Positions 1-9,974 are shown, numbered from the stretch's first letter. The stretch: 11,345 nt of DNA from JAXGPP01 sp964436865 (GCA_964436865.1 CAYTFK010000234.1:1-11345); one strand, 5' to 3'. Numbers and translations: made by a program. The notes: generated from the sequence alone by a model not told the origin.

Positions 1-181
1 GGTCGATCTGAGCGGATCACCCGTGACCGATGCCGGCCTCGAACACCTCGCCCGCGTGCGGACGCTCAAGCTCGTCAACTTGTCGGGCACCGCCGTTACA
101 CCAAGCGGCATTCGGAAGCTGGAGCGCCGACGGCCGGGACTGAGACTCGTAGCACCCGGCCCGCCGAGCGGGCAGCATTGA
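1..181 (+). CDS. Leucine-rich-repeat protein, C-terminal end (5' truncated by window)
   Basis: The reading frame from base 2 to the TGA at 179-181 encodes 59 residues and enters from outside the window. It shows two LRR-like units: VDLSGSPVTDAGLEHLARV and then LVNLSGTAVTPSGIRKL. These have the spacing of the 'L.L.GT.VTDAGL..L' repeats (about 24 residues) that are very common in planctomycete proteins. The last unit ends in a 'RPGLRLVAP' strand and a short Pro/Gly/Ser tail. Repeats of this type usually mediate protein-protein contacts, often in secreted or kinase-linked proteins. The partner and the N-terminal domains cannot be judged here. The stop lies 13 bases before the phzF remnant, in the same orientation. 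I am confident in the LRR call and have no view on the specific role. Confidence 0.75.
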   Translation, partial: VDLSGSPVTDAGLEHLARVRTLKLVNLSGTAVTPSGIRKLERRRPGLRLVAPGPPSGQH

Positions 182-194
182 GGTTTTCCGGACC

Positions 195-315
195 ATGAGA
201 TTCAAGGTCTTCGACGCATTCGCGCGGACGGCGTTTGAAGGCAATCCGACGGGGATCGTGTATTACGATGGACCGGCGGACGGGGGACTTGCAGAAAATC
301 GCCGCTGAGTTGCCG
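195..315 (+). pseudogene. PhzF-family isomerase/epimerase remnant, N-terminus only, frameshifted
   Basis: From the ATG at 195 the frame reads MRFKVFDAFARTAFEGNPTG and then IVYYDGP. This matches the start of PhzF/YddE-family proteins ('VFdaFt..pF.GNPaaV'). It then runs off frame and stops at 306-308. One frame over, starting at 286, the sequence reads DLQKIAAEL, which is the next conserved block of the family ('mQ.iAaElnlseTaF'). The frame change falls in or near the G5 run at 282-286. The homology ends abruptly at about 312-315, so only about 43 of roughly 260-300 residues survive. The catalytic glutamate region may be partly present, but the enzyme cannot be functional. PhzF relatives are diaminopimelate-epimerase-fold enzymes, mostly of unknown substrate. 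Beyond the breakpoint the DNA belongs to an oppositely oriented GNAT fragment. Confidence 0.7.
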
Positions 316-448
316 CCTGCTCCTCGTCGATGATGAATGGAGTGTCGATCACGGAATACACCCCCGATACGATGATCGGATTCAGAGTACTGAGTACCGC
401 CTCAGCGTCATCTGGCCAGGCTTCTTGAATAATCCAAGGACGTTGCGT
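316..448 (-). pseudogene. GNAT-family acetyltransferase remnant, N-terminus only
   Basis: Read on the minus strand, the frame gives PWIIQEAWPDDAEAVLSTL followed by NPIIVSGVYSV and IDTPFIIDEEQ. This is the typical opening of a GNAT N-acetyltransferase ('IR.atp.DaeaI..i.NpiI..g.yt..dTPFt.eEE'). There is no ATG, GTG or TTG in frame just upstream of the tryptophan at 436-434. The codon at 448-446 is ACG and could be a mutated ATG, which is inference. The homology stops near 317, where the minus-strand frame begins to read the PhzF remnant backwards. About 42 of a usual 160-180 residues remain and the acetyl-CoA-binding motif is missing, so no activity is expected. The stretch between this remnant and the toxin gene (449-548) holds nothing I recognise. 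Confidence 0.6.
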
Positions 449-548
449 CGCGCGCCGGGAATCCCATCGTCGGTGAAACTGTCGGATCGCAGGGTGGTGC
501 GAAAATCCGCTGTTCAAAGCATGATGAAGAAATCGCTGCAACGAGCCA

Positions 549-845
549 TCACAGTCGCTCCCGCCATTTGCGCGGATCGCGACTACCATGCAAGACGGCG
601 AGGATCTGGATGCTATCGGCAAGGACGCGGTAGTACACGACATACGGAAATCGACCAATTCTGCCGCGCCGCACATCGCCTTCGGCAGTTCCGCGCAGAT
701 CGGGTAATGAGGCGATGCGCGCGAGCATCTCGTCGACGGCTCTCACGAATGCTTCCCCAAGACCCGCGCGCCGCTGCTCGTACCACCGGCGCGCGGATTC
801 AATATCCGCCGCGGCAAAGGCATGAACGCGCACAGGACGTCTCAC
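549..845 (-). CDS. Type II toxin, ParE/RelE family
   Basis: This encodes a 98-residue basic protein. It has the ParE/RelE layout: an N-terminal helical hairpin with 'ADIESARRWYEQRRAGLGEAF' character (residues 13-33) and a second helix 'VRAVDEMLARIASLPDL' (34-50). Then come the beta strands with 'RRGRIGRFPYVVYYRV' (59-74) and the terminal 'ILAVLHGSRDPRKW' (81-94). The R-[IL]-x-x-F-P-Y-x-[VI]-x-Y core and the 'H..RdP..W' ending are signatures of this family. Members either poison DNA gyrase (ParE) or cleave ribosome-bound mRNA (RelE), and the sequence alone does not decide which. Translation starts at a GTG (845-843). The start overlaps the antitoxin stop by four bases (GTGA, 842-845), so the two are probably translationally coupled. 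The gene appears intact. The antitoxin gene comes first, as is usual. Confidence 0.85.
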   Translation of the reverse strand: MRRPVRVHAFAAADIESARRWYEQRRAGLGEAFVRAVDEMLARIASLPDLRGTAEGDVRRGRIGRFPYVVYYRVLADSIQILAVLHGSRDPRKWRERL

Positions 846-1066
846 GATTCACCCAGCAGTCGTCGACGGACCTCCTCCCAAGAAGCGAGTCGTTCCGGGT
901 GAGAATCTGCGTCTTCCAGACGTTCCTTGATGATTTCGCGATGCCACTCCGGGACAGGCAAGTCGTCCAAAGACTCGGGAATACTATCCCAAAGCTGACC
1001 GATCAGTTCCAGCTTCTCGGACGCCGTCAGGTGATCGAAATTCGGCCAGGGCAGCGGTTGAGTCAT
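842..1066 (-). CDS. Type II antitoxin, addiction module component (PF09720/TIGR02574 type)
   Basis: This encodes a 74-residue acidic protein starting MTQPLPWPNFDHLTASEKLE. The block 'LTASEKLELIGQLWDSI' (13-29), the helix 'VPEWHREIIKERLEDADSHP' (38-57) and the end 'SWEEVRRRL' (62-70) fit the short 'addiction module' antitoxins that pair with ParE/RelE toxins. It would bind and neutralise the downstream toxin and probably autoregulate the pair. The ATG at 1066-1064 was preferred over longer in-frame starts because the family begins near this point. It also has a good ribosome site (GAGGG, seven bases upstream). A weak -35/-10 pair can be drawn on the minus strand (TTGCCT at 1165-1160, 17 bases, TAGGCT at 1142-1137), but it is far from consensus. 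The gene is divergent from metH and shares its leader. Confidence 0.85.
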   Translation of the reverse strand: MTQPLPWPNFDHLTASEKLELIGQLWDSIPESLDDLPVPEWHREIIKERLEDADSHPERLASWEEVRRRLLGES

Positions 1067-1247
1067 GAGCAATCCCTCAAGAGGCGTTGTGCGGTCGCTC
1101 CGCGGCAACTCGGCCTTTCCGCCTCGACAACTCTCCAGCCTACCGCATGTCGGTCTTCCAGGCAAAGCAGGGAGGTGAGAGTCCGGCCAAGAAGGGTCGA
1201 GCCAACCCATTCCCAACGCGGAACACACAAAGCCTCCCGGCCAACGT

Positions 1248-1258
1248 TATGATAGAAT
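1248..1258 (+). promoter_or_regulatory. Candidate -10 region for metH
   Basis: The sequence TATGATAGAAT contains two overlapping -10-like hexamers (TATGAT at 1248-1253 and TAGAAT at 1253-1258), about 100 bases upstream of the metH start. No convincing -35 lies 16-18 bases upstream, so this is a weak call. The rest of the metH/antitoxin intergenic region (1067-1352) holds no recognisable riboswitch or terminator. Confidence 0.3.
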
Positions 1259-1352
1259 CGCCAGTTCCGGCTGGCAAAAAACCAATCCCGGCGGGGCACC
1301 CCTCTGGCTGGGTCATCGGGCATCGCAACCCGCCATTACCTACTACCCTCCG

Positions 1353-5063
<3,711 letters not shown>

Positions 5064-5091
5064 GCGGCCGGGTAGAATGGTGAGGAAAAGC

Positions 5092-5125
5092 TGAGGAGTT
5101 TGCCTCACGCTGGCAGTGAGCCAGC
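5092..5125 (+). promoter_or_regulatory. Competing small hairpins in the metH-heparinase gap
   Basis: The 86-base gap contains three short perfect stems. They are TGAGG/CCTCA (5092-5096 with 5103-5107), CTCAC/GTGAG (5104-5108 with 5116-5120) and GCTGGC/GCCAGC (5109-5114 with 5120-5125, loop AGTGA). The middle stem shares bases with both others, so the pairings exclude each other. No T-run follows. This could be a weak metH terminator or leader structure, or chance. The next gene starts 25 bases downstream. Confidence 0.3.
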
Positions 5126-5149
5126 AAGCGCCTGCCAAGGACCACGCCC

Positions 5150-7174
5150 ATGATCAGCCGACGCATTGGCTCCGCTTTGATGGTCTCGCTAGTGGGTCTC
5201 CTGTTTATCGAGCACCCCGCCCTTGCCCGTCATCCCGTGCCGACGGAGCATCCCCGGCTCCTGGGATCGCGCGAGGAACTTAAGGAACTGGCTCGCCAGC
5301 GGAAGCTGGAGTACCAGCGCGTGGTGGCGGTCGCCCGGGGAAACGCTGACGACGATCACTCCAAGGTGATCTCGCTGGGGCTGGTCGCGGCGATTGACGA
5401 TGATCGCGACGCGGCCGAAAAGGCCAAGTCGCTCGCGATGAAGTACATCGATGGGCCGATCCGGCAGGGTCACGTCACGTTCGCCCATGATCTGGCCCTC
5501 TGTGCGCTGGCCTTCGACCTGGGGAGCGAAGCCTGGACCAAGGATGATGTCCAGCGCTTGGTCGAGTATGTCAACAAGACGGTCGATGCCAACGTGCGAT
5601 CGGAGCCGCACGTCTTCCACAACGGCTGGTACGGATACAAGAACTGGGGCATCGGGTTGGCAGGCTACGCCACGTACCATGAGAACCCGCGGGCCAAGCA
5701 GATCGTCGCCGCGTTGGAAGAGGAATTCCGCACCCGGGCCGCCCCGGCACTCGAACTGGCCGGCAACGGCGGCGGCTGGGCCGAGGGCTACTACGTCCAC
5801 TATTGGCTCTACGAGTGGCTGTTCTTCTGCGAAGCGGCGCGTCGGTGCGAGGGGGTCGACTATTACGCCATGGCTCCCAGTTTCTTTCAGCACCGAGCCG
5901 TGGCGTCGATGTTCGAGATGTATCCGGGCATCGGCGAATACGGCACTCGCCGACCTGCGCCGATGGGCGACGGCGGAGGCCGGCGGTTCGGCGGCGATCG
6001 CGACAAGGTGCTCTCCGCGCGGCGGATTCTCGTCAACTATTTCCGCGACGACCCGGACCACCAGGCCGTGCATGCCTTCAACGAAACCACACCGCGATCG
6101 GGCGTCGGCAACTATGCGTACAAAGACTTCCTTTGGCGCGACCCCACGGTGAAGAAAGGCGACCTGAGCCGGTTCAAACGATCGCACATCAGTCCCGGCC
6201 CGGGTTACGTCTACGCCCGGAGTTCCTGGGACGACGATGCAACCTGGTTCTTTTTCAAGTGCGGCGACCGCTTCACGGCCCATCAGCACCTCGACGTCGG
6301 TCACTTCCTGATCTACCGCGGAGGCGAACTGGCCGCGGACGGCGGGCACTACGACGATTTCGGCTCGCTGCACGACGTGAACTACCATCTGCGGACCATC
6401 GCCCACAGTACGCTCTTGGTACTTGATCCCGACGAAAATTGGCCCGGAATCCGGGCGGGCAAGGTGACCGGCAACGATGGGGGCCAGGCCCACGATTGGC
6501 CGCACCACAACGGCGCGGTCGGCGATGCTGCTGACTGGCAGAAAGGGAAGGCGCTTTATGACATCGCCGATCTCCCGGCTTTTGAAGACCAGGGCGACTA
6601 CGTCTACGTCGCGGGCGACGCCTCACGGGCATACTCACCCAAGAAGCTGTCGCTCTTCACCCGGCAGATCGTGTATCTCCGCCCCGGCACGTTCGTGATC
6701 TTCGACCGCGTAAGATCCACTCGTCCGGAATTGAAGAAGACCTGGCTCCTGCAGGCGATGACCCGGCCGACGGGTGAAGCGCCGAACTTGACGATCACCA
6801 GCGGTGATGGGCGGCTCTTCCTCCAGACGCTCTTGCCGGCGCATCCGGAGGTGCGACTGGCCGCGGGAGATGATCTCTACGCCTATGGCGGCCAGAGCTA
6901 TCCGCCGCGCAGGGACACCGGTCCGGCTCCCGAGTGTCGGGGCGAGATCTCGCCCTCTGAGCCGGCTGAAACGGACTATTTCCTGAACGTGCTCACCGCG
7001 ACCGATGCCGGTACAAGCCAAGTGCCGCGAGCGAGCGCACAGACCAACGGAGACTTCGTGGTCGTCGGCATCGGCAACACGCAGGTCGCCTTCAATACGA
7101 AGAACCTGGGCGGAATGATCCGTATCGGCGGCAAGCGCGTGCCGCTGGCGACGGCTGTTCACGAAGCCGAGTAG
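5150..7174 (+). CDS. Secreted heparinase II/III-family protein (polysaccharide lyase-like)
   Basis: This is a 674-residue protein with a signal peptide: basic start MISRRIGSA, hydrophobic core LMVSLVGLLFIEHPALA, probable cleavage after residue 27. The N-terminal half (about 30-330) is the alpha/alpha-toroid, with 'GWYGYKNWGIGLAGYATY' at 159-176 and 'GNGGGWAEGYYVHYWLYEW' at 205-223. The latter resembles the 'GGwaEG..Y' catalytic-face segment. The C-terminal half is the heparinase II/III beta-sandwich, with 'TAHQHLDVGHFLIYRGGELAADGGHY' character at 376-401 and 'HLRTIAHSTLLV' at 413-424. His378, His380 and His419 are likely active-site residues by family analogy. Members cleave uronate-containing glycans such as heparin, alginate or related polymers by beta-elimination. 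The substrate cannot be deduced here, and no sulfatase or SusD gene is adjacent. The ATG start has a weak AAGGA nine bases upstream. The gene is intact. Confidence 0.88.
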   Translation: MISRRIGSALMVSLVGLLFIEHPALARHPVPTEHPRLLGSREELKELARQRKLEYQRVVAVARGNADDDHSKVISLGLVAAIDDDRDAAEKAKSLAMKYIDGPIRQGHVTFAHDLALCALAFDLGSEAWTKDDVQRLVEYVNKTVDANVRSEPHVFHNGWYGYKNWGIGLAGYATYHENPRAKQIVAALEEEFRTRAAPALELAGNGGGWAEGYYVHYWLYEWLFFCEAARRCEGVDYYAMAPSFFQHRAVASMFEMYPGIGEYGTRRPAPMGDGGGRRFGGDRDKVLSARRILVNYFRDDPDHQAVHAFNETTPRSGVGNYAYKDFLWRDPTVKKGDLSRFKRSHISPGPGYVYARSSWDDDATWFFFKCGDRFTAHQHLDVGHFLIYRGGELAADGGHYDDFGSLHDVNYHLRTIAHSTLLVLDPDENWPGIRAGKVTGNDGGQAHDWPHHNGAVGDAADWQKGKALYDIADLPAFEDQGDYVYVAGDASRAYSPKKLSLFTRQIVYLRPGTFVIFDRVRSTRPELKKTWLLQAMTRPTGEAPNLTITSGDGRLFLQTLLPAHPEVRLAAGDDLYAYGGQSYPPRRDTGPAPECRGEISPSEPAETDYFLNVLTATDAGTSQVPRASAQTNGDFVVVGIGNTQVAFNTKNLGGMIRIGGKRVPLATAVHEAE

Positions 7175-7251
7175 TGGCTCGACGACGGATTGGGCCGATA
7201 TGGAGTGCAGCTTAAAGGACCAGCGGAAACAGGCAGACGAAAGGCAGATGC

Positions 7252-8064
7252 ATGGAGAGCAAGATCCGCAAGGCCATCCGCATGGAGTTGGAACCGGTAG
7301 CCCTGATCTGGGCCGACGAGCGTCCCCAGAAGGCGATGGAGTTCGTTCCCGGCAAATGGGGCTGCGTGATGTTCCTGCTGGCGGCGGCGGCCAAGGGAAA
7401 GACGGCTGTGGCGGCGAGGGAGACGTTCGGCTGCTGGGGCGGCGGCGTGGGGTTGGGCTTCGGCAACCAGTACCAGAACTTCCCCGGCGGCGAGGAGTGT
7501 TTCTGCCGCTTCCTCTCCAGCGGCAACGCCGGCACACAGCCGGGCGAAACGATCGGCCGGCAGATGGCAGCGTCGGGTGGAGGCGCGATGGCCGAGGACT
7601 TCCTCCACGGCGAGCGTTACCTGAAGACCCCGGAACTCACCGCGCGGTTTATCGAGAGCCTGCCGATCACAGACATTCCGGCGAAATACGTGGTGATGAA
7701 GCCTCTCTCGGCGGTCGATCCTGAACGCGACGACTTGAAAAGCGTCACGTTCCTCGTCGATCCCGACCAGCTTTCGGCACTGGTCATCCTGGCCAACTAC
7801 GGCCGGGGGCACAACGAGAACGTGATCATGCCTTACGCGGCCGGCTGCCAGGTGATCGGCATCTACAGCTACCGCGAACTGGGACGGGAAGAACCGCGGG
7901 CGGTGGTCGGCCTGACTGACATTTCGGCCCGCAAGAGCGTGCGCCAGAGCCTCGGCCGCGACGTGATGTCGTTTTCCGTGACACGCGACATGTTGCAGGA
8001 AATGGAAGCGAACGTCGAAGGCAGCTTTCTGCAGCGCCCCACCTGGCAAAGCTTGGCTGACTGA
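7252..8064 (+). CDS. DUF169 domain protein
   Basis: This encodes 270 residues without signal peptide or membrane segment, so it is probably cytosolic. The sequence 'MELEPVALIWADERP' (11-25), 'GCVMFLLAAAAKGKTAVAA' (37-55) and 'FGCWGGGVGLGFG' (59-71) matches the DUF169 (PF02596, COG2043) pattern. In that family a conserved proline-valine segment is followed by a cysteine before an alanine-rich helix and by a 'C.gg...lG' motif. Cysteines at 38, 61, 83 and 85 (the last two as CFC) could bind a metal or cofactor, which is inference. A second half, with 'VTFLVDPDQLSALVILANY' (165-183) and 'MPYAAGCQVIG' (193-203), is also typical of the family. The biochemical function is unknown. The gene follows the lyase by 77 bases and precedes the membrane gene by 29, so it probably shares a transcript with the latter. 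Confidence 0.75.
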   Translation: MESKIRKAIRMELEPVALIWADERPQKAMEFVPGKWGCVMFLLAAAAKGKTAVAARETFGCWGGGVGLGFGNQYQNFPGGEECFCRFLSSGNAGTQPGETIGRQMAASGGGAMAEDFLHGERYLKTPELTARFIESLPITDIPAKYVVMKPLSAVDPERDDLKSVTFLVDPDQLSALVILANYGRGHNENVIMPYAAGCQVIGIYSYRELGREEPRAVVGLTDISARKSVRQSLGRDVMSFSVTRDMLQEMEANVEGSFLQRPTWQSLAD

Positions 8065-8093
8065 TTTCTCGACCGCTTTTTCCGGAGATCACT

Positions 8094-8975
8094 ATGGAGA
8101 CGTATCGCCATTCCGGCAGCGTGCCGCTGGGCGGTTTCTTGTCGACGTTCCTGATCGGCACGACGACGGCGGCGGTCGGCGGAGTCATCTATGCCTACGC
8201 CATCTACTATGTTCCCTTCATTTACCTCAACTTGCTCCTGACCGTCGGTTTCGGGATCGCCATGGGCGCGCTCGTCGGTGCACTGGCGCGGCGGGGTTGC
8301 ATTCGCAATACGTTCGTCGTCGCGGTTCTCGGCCTTGCGGCTGGAATTGTCGGCGTCTACGCTGCCTGGGTGGGCACGATGCTTGCATTGGGCCTGGCCG
8401 ACGGTCTCCGAACCGCAGATCCGATGCGGATCATGAACGTCATGAAATTCTTGTACATCGTGGGCTATTGGGAATTCCACGGTGACACCCTCAAGGGAAT
8501 TCCATTGGCCTTGGTGTGGCTCTTGGAGGCAGGAACGATCGTCTTCCTGGCAACTCGGTCAGCCAGGATGGCCATTGCCCAATTGCCGTTCTGCGAGCGC
8601 TGTGGCCAGTGGACCGAAACCGAGCAGGGAGTGAAGTACCTCCTGCTCCGGCCGGAAGACGAGATTGCGCTGGACCGCATCGCGGCTGGCCACGTTGCCC
8701 CGCTTAACGAGATGGAACGTCTGAGCGACGAAGGTGGCGATCACGTGCAGTTGGACCTGGCCACGTGCCCAAGCTGTTCCGACAGCAACTTCCTGACCGT
8801 CAAAGCGGTGCGATTGTCCGTGGACAGGAAGGGACAGGTCAAAGCGGCTACTGAGACACTGCTCAAACATGGACTGATCGGCGAAAACGACGTTGCCGTG
8901 GTCCGAAATGCCGGGCGCGTTCGGCCCGAACTGCCGGCCGACCCCGCCGCCGAGACGGAAACAGCCTCGGAGTAG
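8094..8975 (+). CDS. Four-helix membrane protein with C-terminal split zinc ribbon, unknown function
   Basis: I do not recognise a named family for these 293 residues. Four hydrophobic segments can be seen: about 14-37, 41-65 (FIYLNLLLTVGFGIAMG), 73-101 and 136-154. A hydrophilic domain follows from 160. It contains two CxxC pairs, CERC at 167-170 and CPSC at 225-228, the spacing expected for a zinc ribbon with a long insertion. With an even number of helices, the N-terminus and the zinc domain should lie on the same side, probably the cytosol. The C-terminus ends in an acidic Ala/Glu/Pro tail. Translation starts at an ATG with a good GGAG seven to eight bases upstream. The short gap after the DUF169 gene suggests co-expression. 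A role in sensing or as an anchor for a partner is possible, but nothing in the sequence fixes it. Confidence 0.7.
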   Translation: METYRHSGSVPLGGFLSTFLIGTTTAAVGGVIYAYAIYYVPFIYLNLLLTVGFGIAMGALVGALARRGCIRNTFVVAVLGLAAGIVGVYAAWVGTMLALGLADGLRTADPMRIMNVMKFLYIVGYWEFHGDTLKGIPLALVWLLEAGTIVFLATRSARMAIAQLPFCERCGQWTETEQGVKYLLLRPEDEIALDRIAAGHVAPLNEMERLSDEGGDHVQLDLATCPSCSDSNFLTVKAVRLSVDRKGQVKAATETLLKHGLIGENDVAVVRNAGRVRPELPADPAAETETASE

Positions 8976-8977
8976 AC

Positions 8978-9032
8978 GGCGAGGCCGGACCGACCTTCTG
9001 CCGGCCGGACAGTTGACCGGCAAGGACTCGCC
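8978..9032. repeat. Nested inverted repeat between the membrane-protein and DUF1080 genes
   Basis: The outer arms are GGCGAG (8978-8983) and CTCGCC (9027-9032). The inner arms are TGCCGG (8999-9004) and CCGGCA (9017-9022). All are perfect 6-base complements and properly nested, and the inner loop is 12 bases. The structure begins three bases after the upstream stop codon and has no T-run. It could be a terminator-like fold for the upstream gene or a regulatory site, because it includes the -35 of the next candidate promoter. Confidence 0.4.
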
Positions 9033-9042
9033 TGCCCACAAT
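9013..9042 (+). promoter_or_regulatory. Candidate sigma-70-type promoter of the DUF1080 gene
   Basis: TTGACC (9013-9018, five of six matches to TTGACA) is followed after 18 bases by CACAAT (9037-9042, four of six matches to TATAAT). This would place transcription start near 9049, about 40 bases before the ATG at 9091. The -35 lies in the right half of an inverted repeat. Confidence 0.4.
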
Positions 9043-9090
9043 AGGCGCGTTCTGGCTCGTGCTGTTTGAATCGCTTGAGGAGAAACTGCA

Positions 9091-9741
9091 ATGCGTACGT
9101 GGTTGGCGGCGGTGGTTTGGTGTTTCAGCGCAGCGGCCCTGGCGGCAGATCCCGCGGGACTGACCCAGGAAGAAAAAGACCAGGGGTTCGTAAGCCTCTT
9201 CAACGGCCAGGACCTCGAAGGCTGGCAAGGGGATGTCAAAGGCTACGTCGTCGAGCAACCCGGCCTGCTGGTCTGCAAGCCGGGCGGTCAGTTGTTCACG
9301 ACCAAGGAGTACAGCGATTTCGTGTTCCGCTTCGAGTTCAAACTGGAGCCAAATGGCAACAACGGCGTTGGCATTCGCACCCCCATGGGCGTCAACCCGG
9401 CGTATGCCGGCATGGAGATCCAGATCCTCGACGACACCGGCAGCCAGTACACCCAACTCAAGCCCTACCAATACCACGGCTCGATCTACGGCGTCGTGCC
9501 GGCCAAGCGCGGGTTCCTCAAACCGGTCGGCGAGTGGAACACCGAGGAGATCCGCTGCGAGGGGACGCATGTCAAGGTCACGCTCAACGGCGAAGTAATC
9601 GTCGACGCCGACATCTCCAAAGTCGAGCCGATCGACGGCCAGGAACATCCGGGGCTGAAACGCGACAAGGGCTACATCGGCTTCCTGGGACACGGTTCCC
9701 GTATCGAGTTCCGCAATCTCCGCATCAAGGAACTCAACTAG
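9091..9741 (+). CDS. Secreted DUF1080 protein (3-keto-disaccharide hydrolase-type)
   Basis: This encodes 216 residues with a clear signal peptide (MRTWLAAVVWCFSAAALA, cut around 18-19). The mature part is a single concanavalin-like beta-sandwich of the DUF1080/PF06439 family. It has 'GFVSLFNGQDLEGWQG' (32-47), 'FVFRFEFKL..NGNNGVGIRTP' (77-98), 'YAGMEIQILDD' (105-115), 'GEWNTEEIRCEG' (147-158) and the closing 'GYIGFLGHGSRIEFRNLRI' (194-212). Characterised relatives hydrolyse 3-keto-glycosides produced by oxidation of sugars. Planctomycetes carry many copies, and most have no known substrate. The length is normal for the one-domain form. A good AGGAG lies about ten bases before the ATG. The gene probably has its own promoter and is closed by a strong hairpin. 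With the lyase 2 kb upstream it fits extracellular glycan use, but a joint pathway is not proven. Confidence 0.92.
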   Translation: MRTWLAAVVWCFSAAALAADPAGLTQEEKDQGFVSLFNGQDLEGWQGDVKGYVVEQPGLLVCKPGGQLFTTKEYSDFVFRFEFKLEPNGNNGVGIRTPMGVNPAYAGMEIQILDDTGSQYTQLKPYQYHGSIYGVVPAKRGFLKPVGEWNTEEIRCEGTHVKVTLNGEVIVDADISKVEPIDGQEHPGLKRDKGYIGFLGHGSRIEFRNLRIKELN

Positions 9742-9780
9742 CCTCGACCCCCGACTCCGGGCTTCTCTCTCCAGGCCAAA

Positions 9781-9807
9781 GCAGGACGGGATCTGTTCCC
9801 GTCCTGC
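9781..9807 (+). terminator. Strong hairpin after the DUF1080 gene, probable terminator
   Basis: An 11-base perfect stem (GCAGGACGGGA / TCCCGTCCTGC) with a 5-base loop TCTGT starts 40 bases after the stop codon. It is the strongest local hairpin I found. No pure T-run follows, only a moderately T-rich stretch (about 9824-9842), so termination may be inefficient, Rho-assisted, or the structure may instead protect the transcript end. The remainder of the gap (9742-10140) holds a direct repeat and a candidate promoter but no gene. Confidence 0.6.
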
Positions 9808-9932
9808 ATCTGCCGGGCTTGTGCCGTTCTTGGTTGGCTTGGTATGACGCCTTTCTTGAGGCGCAGCGGCCGAAATCGTCCGCAAACGGGCAGCAGCGAT
9901 CTCGCCAGACTACCGTGCTTGTCTATTCCATC

Positions 9933-9964
9933 TTTTCGACAGACTCTTTTTTTTCGGCAGACTC
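9933..9964. repeat. Tandem 14-base direct repeat upstream of the candidate sigma-28 promoter
   Basis: TTTTCGACAGACTC (9933-9946) and TTTTCGGCAGACTC (9951-9964) are identical at 13 of 14 positions, separated by four T, which gives an 18-base period and a run of eight T between the cores. The second copy ends ten bases before the candidate -35. The position suits an activator or repressor site, but a small duplication is equally possible. Confidence 0.5.
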
Positions 9965-9974
9965 ACGCTAAAGC

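Noticed and set aside
1174..1184. GGTGAGAGTCC in the metH leader, matching the GGTGNNANTCC core of cobalamin riboswitches.
   Set aside because: The rest of the element is missing: no spaced GGGAA before it, no CCCGC-ACTG block after it and no B12-box partner. A match of this length can arise by chance.
425..1252. Long plus-strand open frame covering the toxin-antitoxin region.
   Set aside because: The translation is Arg/Ser/Gln-rich and resembles no family. The minus strand encodes two clear family members with proper starts and coupling.
1067..1352. SAM or S-adenosylhomocysteine riboswitch before metH.
   Set aside because: These are common upstream of metH, but I found none of their conserved cores here.
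5189..6508. Open minus-strand frame of about 440 codons inside the heparinase-like gene.
   Set aside because: It mirrors a well-supported coding strand, lacks a family match or ribosome site, and is typical antisense openness of high-GC genes.
7159..8049. Open minus-strand frame of about 300 codons across the DUF169 gene.
   Set aside because: It is the antisense shadow of the DUF169 frame. Its His/Arg/Ala-rich product shows no domain.
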